A stretch of 64,000 nt of DNA from Pseudomonas azotoformans (GTDB taxonomy: Bacteria > Pseudomonadota > Gammaproteobacteria > Pseudomonadales > Pseudomonadaceae): contig NZ_LT629702.1 of assembly GCF_900103345.1 (NCBI RefSeq), positions 4,882,501-4,946,500 of the forward strand. The letters run 5' to 3'. Every line of letters starts with the position of its first letter. Position 1 is the first letter of the stretch. Both the position numbers and the translations under genes were made by a program. This document shows positions 56,104 to 64,000 of the stretch, piece by piece. The notes beneath the pieces were generated by a model that had not been told where the DNA came from, did no database searches, and saw nothing but the letters and a program-made list of their open reading frames with translations.

Positions 56104-56985
56104 ATGAAAAAGGCAATTGTTCTACTGGCAATCACCGGCCTCGTCACCGGGTGTCAAGCTTCCAGGCCGCCAAGCTCCTTTGAGCAGAGTCTGGCCAACG
56201 TTCAATGCATGCTGTCCGAGGGCGAGAAAAGCCCCACAGCCGATCAGGTTCAGTTCATTCGTCAAGCCAGCGATAACGGCAACGTGCGCTGTAAGACTGC
56301 GCTCGGTGGTTTGTACGAATCCGGTCGTGGTGGCGTGCCACAAGATTTTCCCAAGGCCAGATCGCTTTATGAGTCCGTCGCCGCCGTGGATGGCGTCGGT
56401 TACGAGAGGCTGGCGCGCATGGCCGAGGAGGGCCACGGGCAAGTGCGCAACGATGTGGAGGCGCGACGGCTTTATCAGTTGGCGCTGACCAACAGCGACA
56501 GCGATAAAAGCAAACTCGCCTTGGCCCGATTGATGGAAGAGGGGCGCGGTGGCCCGCAGGATTTGTTCGGGGCCATGATGTATTACGTGGAGGCCAGCCA
56601 GCATGCCGGCGATGTCGCCTGGAAGGGCCTTCAGCGCATTCGCGCGCAACGTCCGGTGCTGACGGCTGAACAGGTACAGCGCTACAACGAGGCCTGGGGT
56701 GACACCAGTCGCAAGAGCCTCAATCGTACGGCACTGGACATCGAGATTGCCTTGAACAAGCAAATCAAACGCGGCAGCGCGAGCAAGCCGGTGACGCTGC
56801 AAGTGCAAGGCCTGTCGGGTTCGAATGTGCCGAAAATCCTATTGATCGAAAGCTCGGGCAACGCCGAGGTAGACCAGGCCGTGGTCACCGCATTCGGTCA
56901 ATACCGCATTCCTGCCGAGCCGCTATTGCCGGCAGGCCAGGACTCCTGGTCGTCCGAGCGGTCTCTCAAGGTCGGTTTGAATTGA
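56104..56985 (+). CDS. Sel1-repeat lipoprotein
   Basis: The 293-aa lipoprotein has a lipobox GLVTGC (Cys at 17) and Sel1-like repeats (ALGGLYESGRGGVPQDFPKA and ALARLMEEGRGGPQDLFGAM, about 70-175). A C-terminal TonB_C-like part (about 225-290: KILLIESSGNAEVDQAVVTAF) follows. Such proteins are periplasmic scaffolds. The ATG at 56104 is where the signal peptide starts; an earlier in-frame start is unlikely. Confidence 0.8.
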   Translation: MKKAIVLLAITGLVTGCQASRPPSSFEQSLANVQCMLSEGEKSPTADQVQFIRQASDNGNVRCKTALGGLYESGRGGVPQDFPKARSLYESVAAVDGVGYERLARMAEEGHGQVRNDVEARRLYQLALTNSDSDKSKLALARLMEEGRGGPQDLFGAMMYYVEASQHAGDVAWKGLQRIRAQRPVLTAEQVQRYNEAWGDTSRKSLNRTALDIEIALNKQIKRGSASKPVTLQVQGLSGSNVPKILLIESSGNAEVDQAVVTAFGQYRIPAEPLLPAGQDSWSSERSLKVGLN

Positions 56986-57061
56986 AGGGCTGGAGCCCTG
57001 ATGCCATAGCCCGTTCGAACTCAACACAGACCCAATCACCTTGAAGCCGGAGCAACACCAC

Positions 57062-57534
57062 ATGGATGCAAGCCCCCCCCTAAACGCCCGACCGTCCTGG
57101 CCAGCATCGGTCGTCGCCTGGCTGCACGTATCGTCGACTGCGCCATCGCAGTGCTGATCTTTTTCATCGTGAAGTTCAGCGCCGGTCTGCTGTCAGCCCA
57201 CGTGCCTGCGGTCACCCCCAAGGCCGGTTTCCTCTCGGCCTTTTTTGCGGCCTTTGCCTACTTTTTGCTGGCCGACGCGCTGCCAAACGGCCAGAGCCTG
57301 GGCAAGCGCCTGTTGAGCATTGCCACCGTCGACCGCAAGACCCGTAAAGGTTGCAGCGTTTCGCAGTCGTTCACGCGCAACTCCGGCGCGCTGGTGGTCA
57401 TCGATTGGGTGTGGATTTTCATGGAGTCGCGCACGCGCCTGGGCGATATGTTCGCCAAGACCATCGTGATCCAGACCGGCAACCTGACGAGCGTTCGCAG
57501 CCTCGCGGATATTTATGACAATGGCAGAGGGTAA
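57062..57534 (+). pseudogene. RDD family membrane protein, frameshifted at a C-tract
   Basis: ATG at 57062 with GGAG upstream starts MDASPP, but a run of eight C (57073-57080) puts the reading out of frame. In the other frame the protein continues without a gap: KRPTVLASIGRRLAARIVDC (RDD signature), two or three helices, then ALPNGQSLGKRLL and RTRLGDMFAKTIVI. A ninth C would join start and body into about 157 residues. No alternative start exists before GTG at 57151, which would lose the RDD signature. It may be a real frameshift, a phase-variable tract or a sequence error. Confidence 0.75.
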
Positions 57535-57541
57535 GGACGTT

Positions 57542-57970
57542 ATGAACGATTCAGTAGCGACTAAAGAAACCTGGGACCTCGCCAGCCCGTTCAGACGGTT
57601 ACTCGGCTATTTCATCGATATGGCCGTGGTGTTGTTCCTGTTGTTTTTGAACAGAAGCCTGGGCTCTGTCTTTCTGGACGCCGCAGTAGGCTCGGCATTG
57701 CTCAATGGCCTGCACTACGCGCTGTTGTTCCTGGCCTTCGGGTACTGCTTGTTTTGCGATGCGTTGCCCAATGGCCAGAGCTTGGGTAAGCGTGTATGCC
57801 GCACGGCGGTAGTGGGGTACCCGTACCCCATGAACTGCACGCTGTTCCAGTCGTTCCTGCGCAATGCGCCGAAGTTGCTGTTCAGCGTATTGGACGGTCT
57901 TTTTGTGTTGTTCGGCATGCGTCGTCGTTTGGGCGATATGTTGGCCAAGACGGTTGTGATCAATAGGTAG
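57542..57970 (+). CDS. RDD family membrane protein
   Basis: The 142-aa inner-membrane protein has three hydrophobic segments and the RDD pattern (SPFRRLLGYFIDMAVV, ALPNGQSLGKRVC, RRRLGDMLAKTVVI). It is a paralogue of the preceding frameshifted gene. The ATG at 57542 has AAGGA 5 nt upstream and lies 7 bp behind the previous stop. RDD proteins are transporters or membrane-bound accessory proteins; the substrate is unknown. Confidence 0.85.
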   Translation: MNDSVATKETWDLASPFRRLLGYFIDMAVVLFLLFLNRSLGSVFLDAAVGSALLNGLHYALLFLAFGYCLFCDALPNGQSLGKRVCRTAVVGYPYPMNCTLFQSFLRNAPKLLFSVLDGLFVLFGMRRRLGDMLAKTVVINR

Positions 57971-58001
57971 GTAGGATGATGGCCCAGGGCCAGCATCTTT
58001 T

Positions 58002-58051
58002 GTTTTGCGGACAAGGCCTTAGCGTTGCTTACTGGGCTTGTCGGGCAAAAC
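58002..58051. repeat. Inverted repeat behind the RDD gene
   Basis: GTTTTGC (58002-58008) pairs with GCAAAAC (58045-58051), with further imperfect pairing inside (GACAAGGCC with GGGCTTGTC). It is a possible terminator or REP-like unit. Confidence 0.45.
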
Positions 58052-58161
58052 GCCAGTAACACGGCGCCGCTCGGGCTGTAAAACAGCTTGAGAACGCCTT
58101 TCAACTCCGTAGAATGCCGCGATTGTTTAAAGCACGATACTTTTCAGGGACGAATTCAGAC

Positions 58162-58743
58162 ATGCGCGTGTTTGCCGTATTTCTCGCCGCCTGCCTCATG
58201 GCGGGCTGTGCCTCCAAGCCGGATTACTACATCTCCCCGGCGCCAGTGACCATTCCCAAGACTGCGACCTACTGGCTCGACACCTTCGACGTAGAGGTGG
58301 TGGGCAAGAACGAACGCTTCCTGCCGGATGACAAAGTGCGCCAGCAACTCGGGGTTGATCTGGTCGACCGCCTGCTCAAGGCCAAGCGATACGCCACCAG
58401 CAAGGCTTCCGCCGATTACCTGCTCGATGTGAAAGTCGTCTACAAACGGCTCATCCAGGATACGCACGGCGCGCTCGTTAGCACGATCATCGAAGACAAC
58501 AAGTACTTGGTCTCGGTTGATTTCAGCTATGAGGTCAAGGTCAAGAAAGGCGATACCGAAGTCCTGCATTTTGCGCAAACGCGCGAACGCCTCATGCCGA
58601 GTATGGGGCCGGGACAATGGCAACACTGGAAGACCGTTGGCGGTATTTTGACCCGTAGCGGCAACTCAAATGTCGAGGGGTTTTATACCGGTAATTTGAG
58701 CAGTTTCATCGCCACCGATCTCCGTAACATTCCATCCCGTTAG
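58162..58743 (+). CDS. Lipoprotein of unknown function
   Basis: The 193-aa lipoprotein has a lipobox CLMAGC (Cys at 16). The body is mixed alpha/beta (DLVDRLLKAKRYATSKASADYLLDV is split at residues 70-95) and resembles the oligomer-interface type of CsgG-like accessory proteins only loosely. It precedes the CsgG-like gene by 40 bp, so it may belong to the same operon. ATG at 58162 is where the signal peptide begins. Confidence 0.7.
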   Translation: MRVFAVFLAACLMAGCASKPDYYISPAPVTIPKTATYWLDTFDVEVVGKNERFLPDDKVRQQLGVDLVDRLLKAKRYATSKASADYLLDVKVVYKRLIQDTHGALVSTIIEDNKYLVSVDFSYEVKVKKGDTEVLHFAQTRERLMPSMGPGQWQHWKTVGGILTRSGNSNVEGFYTGNLSSFIATDLRNIPSR

Positions 58744-58783
58744 TTTCATCCGCTTTAACCGATTTATCACCCAGGAGCACCCT

Positions 58784-59464
58784 GTGAACACACTGTCCAA
58801 AATCCTGCTGTCCGGCCTCACCGCCGCAGCGCTGCTGACCGTGGCCGGTTGCGCCACGGAGAGCAACCGCGCGATGCCGGTGGAACAAGTCGCCAGCGCC
58901 AACGTCGCTTATTCCGGCGTACGCGTGCCAATCGCCGTGGGCAAGTTCGACAACCGCTCCAGCTACATGCGCGGCATCTTCTCCGACGGCGTCGACCGCC
59001 TCGGCGGCCAGGCCAAGACCATCCTGATCACCCACCTGCAGCAGACCAACCGCTTCAGCGTGCTGGACCGCGACAACATGGGCGAAATCTCCCAGGAAGC
59101 CGCGATCAAAGGCACCGTGCAGAAGCTCAAGGGCGCTGACTACGTAGTGACCGGCGACGTGACGGAGTTCGGCCGCAAGGAAACCGGCGACCGTCAGCTG
59201 TTCGGCATTCTCGGCCGTGGCAAGACCCAAGTGGCCTACGCCAAAGTCGCGTTGAATATCGTCAACATCAGCACCTCCGAAGTGGTGTATTCCACCCAGG
59301 GCGCCGGTGAATACGCGCTGTCCAACCGCGAAGTGGTCGGCTTCGGCGGTACCGCCAGCTACGACTCCACCCTCAATGGCAAGGTCCTCGACCTGGCCAT
59401 GCGCGAAGCCATCAACCGCCTCGTCGACGGCATCAACGCCGGCGCCTGGAACCCGCGCAACTGA
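58784..59464 (+). CDS. CsgG/HfaB-family outer-membrane lipoprotein
   Basis: The 226-aa lipoprotein starts with GTG, AGGAG 6 nt upstream. It has a lipobox TVAGC (Cys at 23) and the CsgG-family fold pattern: IAVGKFDNRSSY, LITHLQQTNRFSVLDRDN, LKGADYVVTGDVTEFG and the final helix AMREAINRLVDGI. CsgG-like proteins form secretion pores or assembly factors. The following two genes are the usual companions. Confidence 0.88.
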   Translation: MNTLSKILLSGLTAAALLTVAGCATESNRAMPVEQVASANVAYSGVRVPIAVGKFDNRSSYMRGIFSDGVDRLGGQAKTILITHLQQTNRFSVLDRDNMGEISQEAAIKGTVQKLKGADYVVTGDVTEFGRKETGDRQLFGILGRGKTQVAYAKVALNIVNISTSEVVYSTQGAGEYALSNREVVGFGGTASYDSTLNGKVLDLAMREAINRLVDGINAGAWNPRN

Positions 59465-59493
59465 TCAGCAGCACCTCAAGGAGCAGTACAAGG

Positions 59494-59856
59494 ATGAGCA
59501 AGGCAGTCAAGTTGGCGCTGATGCTGACAGCAGTGGCGACGGTCGCCGGGTGCCAAACCGCGCCCCAGCCGTTGTATCAATGGGAAAGTTATCAGCCGCA
59601 GGTTTACGAATACTTTAAGGGTGAGCCCAAGGAAGCGCAGGTCGAGGCACTGGAGCGCGATCTGCAGAAGATCAATGCCAGCGGCCGCAAGGCCCCGCCG
59701 GGTTACCACGCCCACCTGGGCATGCTGTACCTGAGCATGGGCAAGGATGACCAGATGGTGCAGGAGTTCCGCACCGAGAAGGCGCTGTTCCCTGAATCCG
59801 CCTCGTACATGGACTTTCTGCTGAAAAACGCCAAGACCGGAGTCGCCACCAAATGA
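59494..59856 (+). CDS. DUF4810 family lipoprotein
   Basis: The 120-aa lipoprotein has a lipobox TVAGC (Cys at 18), followed by PQPLYQWESYQPQVYEYFKG, which I associate with DUF4810. A TPR-like helix pair follows (HAHLGMLYLSMGKDDQMVQ). It overlaps the next gene by ATGA and lies 29 bp behind the CsgG-like gene. Confidence 0.85.
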   Translation: MSKAVKLALMLTAVATVAGCQTAPQPLYQWESYQPQVYEYFKGEPKEAQVEALERDLQKINASGRKAPPGYHAHLGMLYLSMGKDDQMVQEFRTEKALFPESASYMDFLLKNAKTGVATK

Positions 59857-60503
59857 GCCTGTTGAAACTTACGGGCGCCTTGCTGGCCCTGGCCCTGCTC
59901 GGCGGTTGCGCAGCCCCCAAGACCATTGATTACACGGCGTACAAGCAGGCACGACCGAAGTCGATCCTGGTACTGCCGCCGCTCAATGAGTCGCCGGAAG
60001 TGCAGGCTTCCTACAGCCTGGTCTCGCAAGTGACCTACCCGTTGGCGGAAGCCGGCTACTACGTGCTGCCGATAGCCCTGGTGGATGAAACCTTCCGCCA
60101 GAACGGCCTCACCACGGCCAATGATATCCAGGCCCTGCCACCGACCAAGCTGCATGACATCTTCGGTGCGGACGCCGCGCTGTACATCACCGTCACCGAG
60201 TACGGCACCAAGTACATGCTGATCTCCAGTGACACCGCCGTGACGGCTTCGGCCAAACTGGTGGACCTGCGCACCGGCACCACCCTGTGGACCGGCTCGG
60301 CGCGGGCGTCCAGCGAAGAGGGCAACAACAACAGCGGCGGCCTCGTCGGCATGCTGATCACGGCGGCGGTCAAGCAGGTGATCAACAGCTCCACCGATGC
60401 GGCGCACCCGATTGCCGGTATCACCAGTGCGCGCCTGCTGTCACCGGGGCAACGCGCGGGGATCCTGTACGGTCCGCGTAACCCGAAGTACGGCACGGAC
60501 TGA
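59853..60503 (+). CDS. DUF799 (GNA1162-like) lipoprotein
   Basis: The 216-aa lipoprotein has a lipobox ALLGGC (Cys at 16) and the DUF799 patterns SILVLPPLNESPEV and DAALYITVTEYGTKY. The Neisseria relative GNA1162 has a TolB-like fold and lies in a similar three-gene set. With the CsgG-like and DUF4810 proteins it probably forms an envelope complex. The start is coupled to the DUF4810 gene. Confidence 0.87.
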   Translation: MSLLKLTGALLALALLGGCAAPKTIDYTAYKQARPKSILVLPPLNESPEVQASYSLVSQVTYPLAEAGYYVLPIALVDETFRQNGLTTANDIQALPPTKLHDIFGADAALYITVTEYGTKYMLISSDTAVTASAKLVDLRTGTTLWTGSARASSEEGNNNSGGLVGMLITAAVKQVINSSTDAAHPIAGITSARLLSPGQRAGILYGPRNPKYGTD

Positions 60504-60520
60504 TATCCGGATTCTGAGAG

Positions 60521-60636
60521 CACCACGGTCCAAATGTGGGAGGGGGCTTGCCCCCGATAGCGGTAGACCAGTCTGTACATGTTTGACTGACCCACCCCAT
60601 CGGGGGCAAGCCCCCTCTCACAGTTGGACTGTGGTG
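60521..60636. repeat. REPIN 1 with extended outer arms
   Basis: The core GTGGGAGGGGGCTTGCCCCC (from 60536) and its inverted partner (to 60622) form a typical P. fluorescens REPIN. Outside it CACCACGGTCCAA (60521-60533) pairs with TTGGACTGTGGTG (60624-60636) with one mismatch, so the total hairpin is over 110 nt. It lies behind the DUF799 gene. Confidence 0.85.
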
Positions 60637-60720
60637 TTATTTGAATCAGGGTTAACCCGAACATCCCGCACCTCGCGTCTGACCTTGTGAACGGATCATT
60701 TCATTCACGAGGTTCAGCCC

Positions 60721-62343
60721 ATGTCCCACCCTCTGTTTTTCCTGCGTCCTGCTGCCCAAGGCTTTGCCGTTACCATGGTGGTGGCGTTGGCCGGTTGTGG
60801 GCTGTCCTCATCCCCTGAGCTGGCCAAGCCGGCTGAGCCCGTCGCCGAGCTGCAAAGCGCGTCACCCCAGGGTGCTTTGGTCAAACGCATGGCAATGCCT
60901 GCACCGATGCGTATGCAGGAGTCAGCCGCGATGGACTACCGCAGCGAACCCCGCGAGCAATACGAAAACCTGCCGGACAACCCGGTGCACCGCGTGGCTG
61001 AAACGCCGGTGTCCACCTTCAGCGTCGACGTCGATACCGGCAGCTACGCCAACGTCAGGCGTTTCCTCAACCAAGGCAGCCTGCCGCCCGAAGGCGCTGT
61101 GCGACTGGAGGAGATGGTCAACTATTTCCCCTACCAATACGCGCTGCCCACTGATGGCTCGCCTTTTGGCGTGACCACCGAAGTCGCCGCCACGCCGTGG
61201 AACCCGCATACCCAGTTGCTGCGCATCGGCATCAAGGCGTCCGACCGCGCCGTGGCGCAATTGGCGCCGGCCAACCTGGTGTTCCTGGTGGATGTGTCCG
61301 GCTCAATGGACCGCCGCGAAGGCTTGCCGCTGGTGAAAAGCACGCTGAAGTTGCTGGTGGATCAATTGCGCGACCAGGACCGCGTTTCGCTGGTGGTGTA
61401 TGCCGGTGAATCCCGTGTGGTGCTCAAGCCCACCTCCGGGCGCGACAAGGCCAAGATCCGCAACGCCATCGACCAACTCACCGCCGGTGGCTCGACGGCG
61501 GGCGCGTCCGGTATCGAACTGGCCTACCAGATGGCCCGCGAAGGCTTTATCGACAAGGGTATCAACCGCATCCTGCTGGCCACCGACGGTGACTTCAACG
61601 TGGGCATCAGTGATTTCGACAGCCTCAAGCAAATGGCCGTCGAACAGCGCAAGAGCGGCGTGTCCCTCACCACCCTGGGCTTCGGTGTGGATAACTACAA
61701 CGAACACCTGATGGAGCAACTGGCCGATGCCGGCGACGGTAACTATGCCTATATCGACAACCTGCGCGAAGCGCGCAAGGTGCTGGTGGATCAGCTTAGC
61801 TCGACCTTGGCCGTGGTCGCGCGGGATGTGAAGTTGCAGGTGGAATTCAACCCGGCGCGTGTCAGCGAATATCGCTTGCTTGGCTATGAAAACCGCGCCT
61901 TGAAGCGTGAGGATTTCAATAACGACAAGGTCGACGCCGGTGAGATTGGCGCAGGGCATACGGTCACGGCACTGTACGAAATTGTGCCGAAGGGCGAGAA
62001 GGGGTGGTTGGAGCCTCTGCGCTACACCACTGCGCCTGTGGCCGAGGATAAATCTGCAGAACTGGCGATGCTGCGCGTGCGCTACAAACCGGCTGCTGGC
62101 GGTGCCAGCCAACTGATCGAACGGCCGATCAGCCAGGAGCCCTCCAAAGCCAGTGACGACCTGCGCTTTGCGGCGGCAGTGGCTGCCTTTGCCCAACAGC
62201 TCAAGGGCGATGGCCGCTACACTGGCAACATGAGCCTGCAGGACACCGCCGCACTGGCCCGCTCGGCGCGGGGCGATGACCCGTTCGGCCTGCGCAACGA
62301 GTTCGTGCAGCTGGTGGAGTTGGCCCAAAGCCTGAAACCCTGA
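60721..62343 (+). CDS. von Willebrand factor type A protein (YfbK-like)
   Basis: The 540-aa exported protein has a lipoprotein-like signal (VALAGC, Cys at 22) and a low-complexity segment (about 25-70). A conserved pre-vWA domain follows (TFSVDVDTGSYANVRRFL, MVNYFPYQY), then the vWA domain with the MIDAS motif DVSGS (from D191) and a C-terminal DUF3520-type part. The role is unknown, probably metal-dependent protein binding in the envelope. GAGG precedes the ATG by 8-9 nt. REPINs flank it on both sides. Confidence 0.87.
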   Translation: MSHPLFFLRPAAQGFAVTMVVALAGCGLSSSPELAKPAEPVAELQSASPQGALVKRMAMPAPMRMQESAAMDYRSEPREQYENLPDNPVHRVAETPVSTFSVDVDTGSYANVRRFLNQGSLPPEGAVRLEEMVNYFPYQYALPTDGSPFGVTTEVAATPWNPHTQLLRIGIKASDRAVAQLAPANLVFLVDVSGSMDRREGLPLVKSTLKLLVDQLRDQDRVSLVVYAGESRVVLKPTSGRDKAKIRNAIDQLTAGGSTAGASGIELAYQMAREGFIDKGINRILLATDGDFNVGISDFDSLKQMAVEQRKSGVSLTTLGFGVDNYNEHLMEQLADAGDGNYAYIDNLREARKVLVDQLSSTLAVVARDVKLQVEFNPARVSEYRLLGYENRALKREDFNNDKVDAGEIGAGHTVTALYEIVPKGEKGWLEPLRYTTAPVAEDKSAELAMLRVRYKPAAGGASQLIERPISQEPSKASDDLRFAAAVAAFAQQLKGDGRYTGNMSLQDTAALARSARGDDPFGLRNEFVQLVELAQSLKP

Positions 62344-62367
62344 TCACAGCCATGACAACAATCAAAT

Positions 62368-62454
62368 GTGGGAGGGGGCTTGCCCCCGATGGCGGTGTAT
62401 CAGTATCAAGTGTGCTACTGACCCACTGCTATCGGGGGCAAGCCCCCTCCCACA
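62368..62454. repeat. REPIN 2
   Basis: The same GTGGGAGGGGGCTTGCCCCC core in inverted pair as REPIN 1, with a different centre. It lies between the vWA gene and the sigma-factor gene. The two REPINs bracket one gene. Confidence 0.87.
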
Positions 62455-62496
62455 GTTAGACCAGCTTCGGCTGATAAAAAGGAGTTCGCCCCCTAC

Positions 62497-63069
62497 ATGG
62501 CTGTTCCAGATGATCTACCCAGCGACGAATCGCTGCTGGCCCGCTACCGCACCGGCGACAGCGCCGCGTTCGAAGCCTTGTACGCGCGGCACCGCCAGGG
62601 CCTGTACCGATTCCTTGTGTCCTTGAGCAACAAGGCCGAACTGGCCGAGGAAATCTACCAGGAGACCTGGCTCAGCCTGATCCGCAGCGCCACCCAGCCT
62701 CAAGGTCGTGCGAGTTTTCGCACCTGGCTGTTCCAGATCGCCCGCAACCGCCTGATCGACCACTGGCGCAAGCACGGCATCCACAACCCGTTGCACGACA
62801 GCTACGACGAACAACTGCACGCCCAGGCCGACGACAGCGCCGGCCCCGAGCAGCAACTGAGCCTGAGCCGCGACCAGGCGCGCCTCGACGCCGCGCTGCA
62901 AGACCTGCCCGAAGACCAGCGCGAAGTCTTCCTGCTGCGCCTGCACGGTGACCTTGAAGTGCCGCAAATCGCCGCCCTCACCAACGCCCCGCTGGAAACC
63001 GTGAAAAGCCGCCTGCGTTACGCCCAGCAGAAACTGCGCCGCCTGCTGGCCGAGGAGATACCCGCATGA
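62497..63069 (+). CDS. ECF-type RNA polymerase sigma factor
   Basis: The 190-aa sigma factor has region 2 (YARHRQGLYRFLVSLSNKAELAEEIYQETWLSL, split at 28-60, with FRTWLFQIARNRLIDHWRK) and region 4 (LPEDQREVFLLRLHGDLEVPQIAALT, ETVKSRLRYAQQKLR). It overlaps the next gene by ATGA; that gene probably encodes its membrane partner. AAGGAG lies 12 nt before the ATG, which is rather far. The vWA gene upstream may belong to the same system. Confidence 0.9.
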   Translation: MAVPDDLPSDESLLARYRTGDSAAFEALYARHRQGLYRFLVSLSNKAELAEEIYQETWLSLIRSATQPQGRASFRTWLFQIARNRLIDHWRKHGIHNPLHDSYDEQLHAQADDSAGPEQQLSLSRDQARLDAALQDLPEDQREVFLLRLHGDLEVPQIAALTNAPLETVKSRLRYAQQKLRRLLAEEIPA

Positions 63070-63650
63070 TCGACTCCCGAAACACTCCCGATTCCGACGA
63101 CGAATTGCTCCAGCACTATCGTCAACACAGCCCGGTCGAGCCGCCGGCGTCCCTCGACGCCTTCATCCTCAACGCCGCCCGCCGCGAAGCCCCGGCGCCG
63201 CAGCCGAACCTGTGGCAACGCTGGCTGCAAGCCTGCCAACGGCCGCGCTGGCAGATGGCATTCGCCACCGTTGCAGGGTTGGCCCTGATGATCGGCGTGG
63301 TGATGCGCTCGCCCGTGCCGCAACCCGACATTTCCACCGCGACCTTCTCTGCGCTGCACGACGAAGCACCGCGTCCCGCTGCACCCGCGATGTCCGCGCC
63401 TGCCCCCGTCGCCCGAATGGCCGCCGCGCCCCAGGCAGAGAGCGCGCAAGTCATGGGTTCGATGGCGGATGAGTCCAGCGCCAAATTCAGCAAGCGTGCG
63501 CCGGTAACGTTGCAGGAGGCGTTACAGGAGATCGTGAACCTGCGCCTGGCGGGGCACACCAAGGCGGCGGATGAGCAACTGCTGGTATTGCATGAGCGTT
63601 TTCCGCAGGAGGATTTGCCAGCGCTGTTGGAGGCGTTGCAAAAGCACTAG
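63066..63650 (+). CDS. Probable anti-sigma-like membrane protein
   Basis: The 194-aa protein has an N-terminal cytosolic part, one membrane helix (about 66-82, MAFATVAGLALMIGVVM) and a Pro/Ala-rich periplasmic part. This topology, and translational coupling to the ECF sigma gene, suggest an anti-sigma factor. It has no zinc-binding HxxxCxxC motif, so the family is uncertain. Confidence 0.65.
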   Translation: MIDSRNTPDSDDELLQHYRQHSPVEPPASLDAFILNAARREAPAPQPNLWQRWLQACQRPRWQMAFATVAGLALMIGVVMRSPVPQPDISTATFSALHDEAPRPAAPAMSAPAPVARMAAAPQAESAQVMGSMADESSAKFSKRAPVTLQEALQEIVNLRLAGHTKAADEQLLVLHERFPQEDLPALLEALQKH

Positions 63651-63662
63651 ATCGATAACCGC

Positions 63663-63698
63663 AAAAAAGCCCCAGGTCGAAAGAACTGGGGCTTTTTT
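63663..63698 (+). terminator. Rho-independent terminator behind the sigma operon
   Basis: AAAAAAGCCCCAG (63663-63675) pairs with CTGGGGCTTTTTT (63686-63698), a 13-bp stem with a T-run and A-run, so it could work in both directions. Confidence 0.93.
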
Positions 63699-63977
63699 GT
63701 GCCTGGCCGGGAAGCAAGCGCGTTTTGCTGCGGAGAATATCCCTAAGGTTATCTCACTGATTCGAATGATTTTTTTACGAAAATTTCGATGGAAGTAACC
63801 TTTTACGTACCGTTAATTAACCGTTACTCAACTGGTCACCGGCATGACGGCATATGCACTATCCCAGCAGCCCGTTGAAACAAGCCTACTGACCGGGCCT
63901 GCACGCAAAGAAGGAAAATACGAGGTTGTCCATGACCTCAAAACAATAACAAAACAATAAATGGCGAGGCATATACG
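63699..63977. other. Upstream region of the last gene
   Basis: About 280 bases without a gene. It is AT-rich and holds the palindromes CGAAAATTTCG (63779-63789) and GTTAATTAAC (63813-63822), either of which could be an operator. The 40 bases before the gene are rich in AAAACAATAA repeats. Confidence 0.45.
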
Positions 63978-64000
63978 ATGACGATTCATCAACTCTGGGA
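63978..64000 (+). CDS. Start of a further gene, cut by the window end
   Basis: ATG at 63978 opens MTIHQLW before the window ends. GAGG lies about 10 nt upstream, and the terminator at 63663 marks a new transcription unit. The product cannot be identified from seven residues. Confidence 0.5.

Overview
The window looks like a chromosomal segment of a Pseudomonas of the P. fluorescens group. The 23S and 5S rRNA sequences are Pseudomonas-like, GC is high over most of the window, REPIN repeats of the type common in fluorescent pseudomonads occur twice, and the gene content (pga, pvf/mgo, DUF2846, DUF4810, DUF799 and DUF3142 proteins) fits.

Layout. 1-1102: 3' end of a 23S gene followed by two tandem 5S genes, each with its own terminator. 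1135-4047: a complete IS66-family element with an 8-bp target duplication; it carries a P-loop kinase gene behind tnpC and has an amber codon near the start of tnpB. 4123-6143: an amino-acid-type chemoreceptor with a possible FliA promoter. 6188-11741: a four-gene operon on the minus strand that matches pvfABCD / mgoBCAD (DUF3050 oxidase, AurF-like diiron N-oxygenase, A-T-R NRPS, SRPBCC protein), expected to make a leucine-derived diazeniumdiolate or pyrazine N-oxide type signal. 12058-15767: a GntR regulator divergent from a TauD-type dioxygenase and an ABC ATPase/permease pair with no binding protein. 16577-21756: LysR regulator and an EmrAB-NodT type tripartite efflux operon. 21656-28157: DUF3142, a large exported protein, a GT39-like membrane glycosyltransferase, DUF2789 and a class II Fic protein. 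28299-33343: MarR regulator and an AaeAB-like efflux operon in which every junction overlaps. 34204-42319: a DUF945 protein, then pgaABCD for poly-N-acetylglucosamine with a structured upstream region. 42687-53212: a two-partner-secretion / CDI-like locus (cdiB, cdiA, immunity gene) with a decayed orphan toxin tail. 53294-54617: an IS10-like IS4-family element. 54794-60503: an island of small lipoproteins and RDD membrane proteins, including a CsgG-DUF4810-DUF799 trio. 60521-63650: a von Willebrand factor A protein between two REPINs, then an ECF sigma factor with a probable membrane partner. The window ends at the start of a further gene.

How the genes connect: much of the window concerns the cell surface and contact with other cells: a diffusible signal (pvf), a biofilm polysaccharide (pga), contact-dependent inhibition (cdi), chemotaxis, and three export systems. 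The most unusual points are the kinase cargo inside the IS66 unit with its nonsense-mutated tnpB, the pvf/mgo operon, the near-perfect 26-bp palindrome over a predicted pga promoter, the orphan toxin remnant behind the immunity gene, and an RDD gene broken by a C-tract. All family names come from reading motifs in the sequence; no database search was run.
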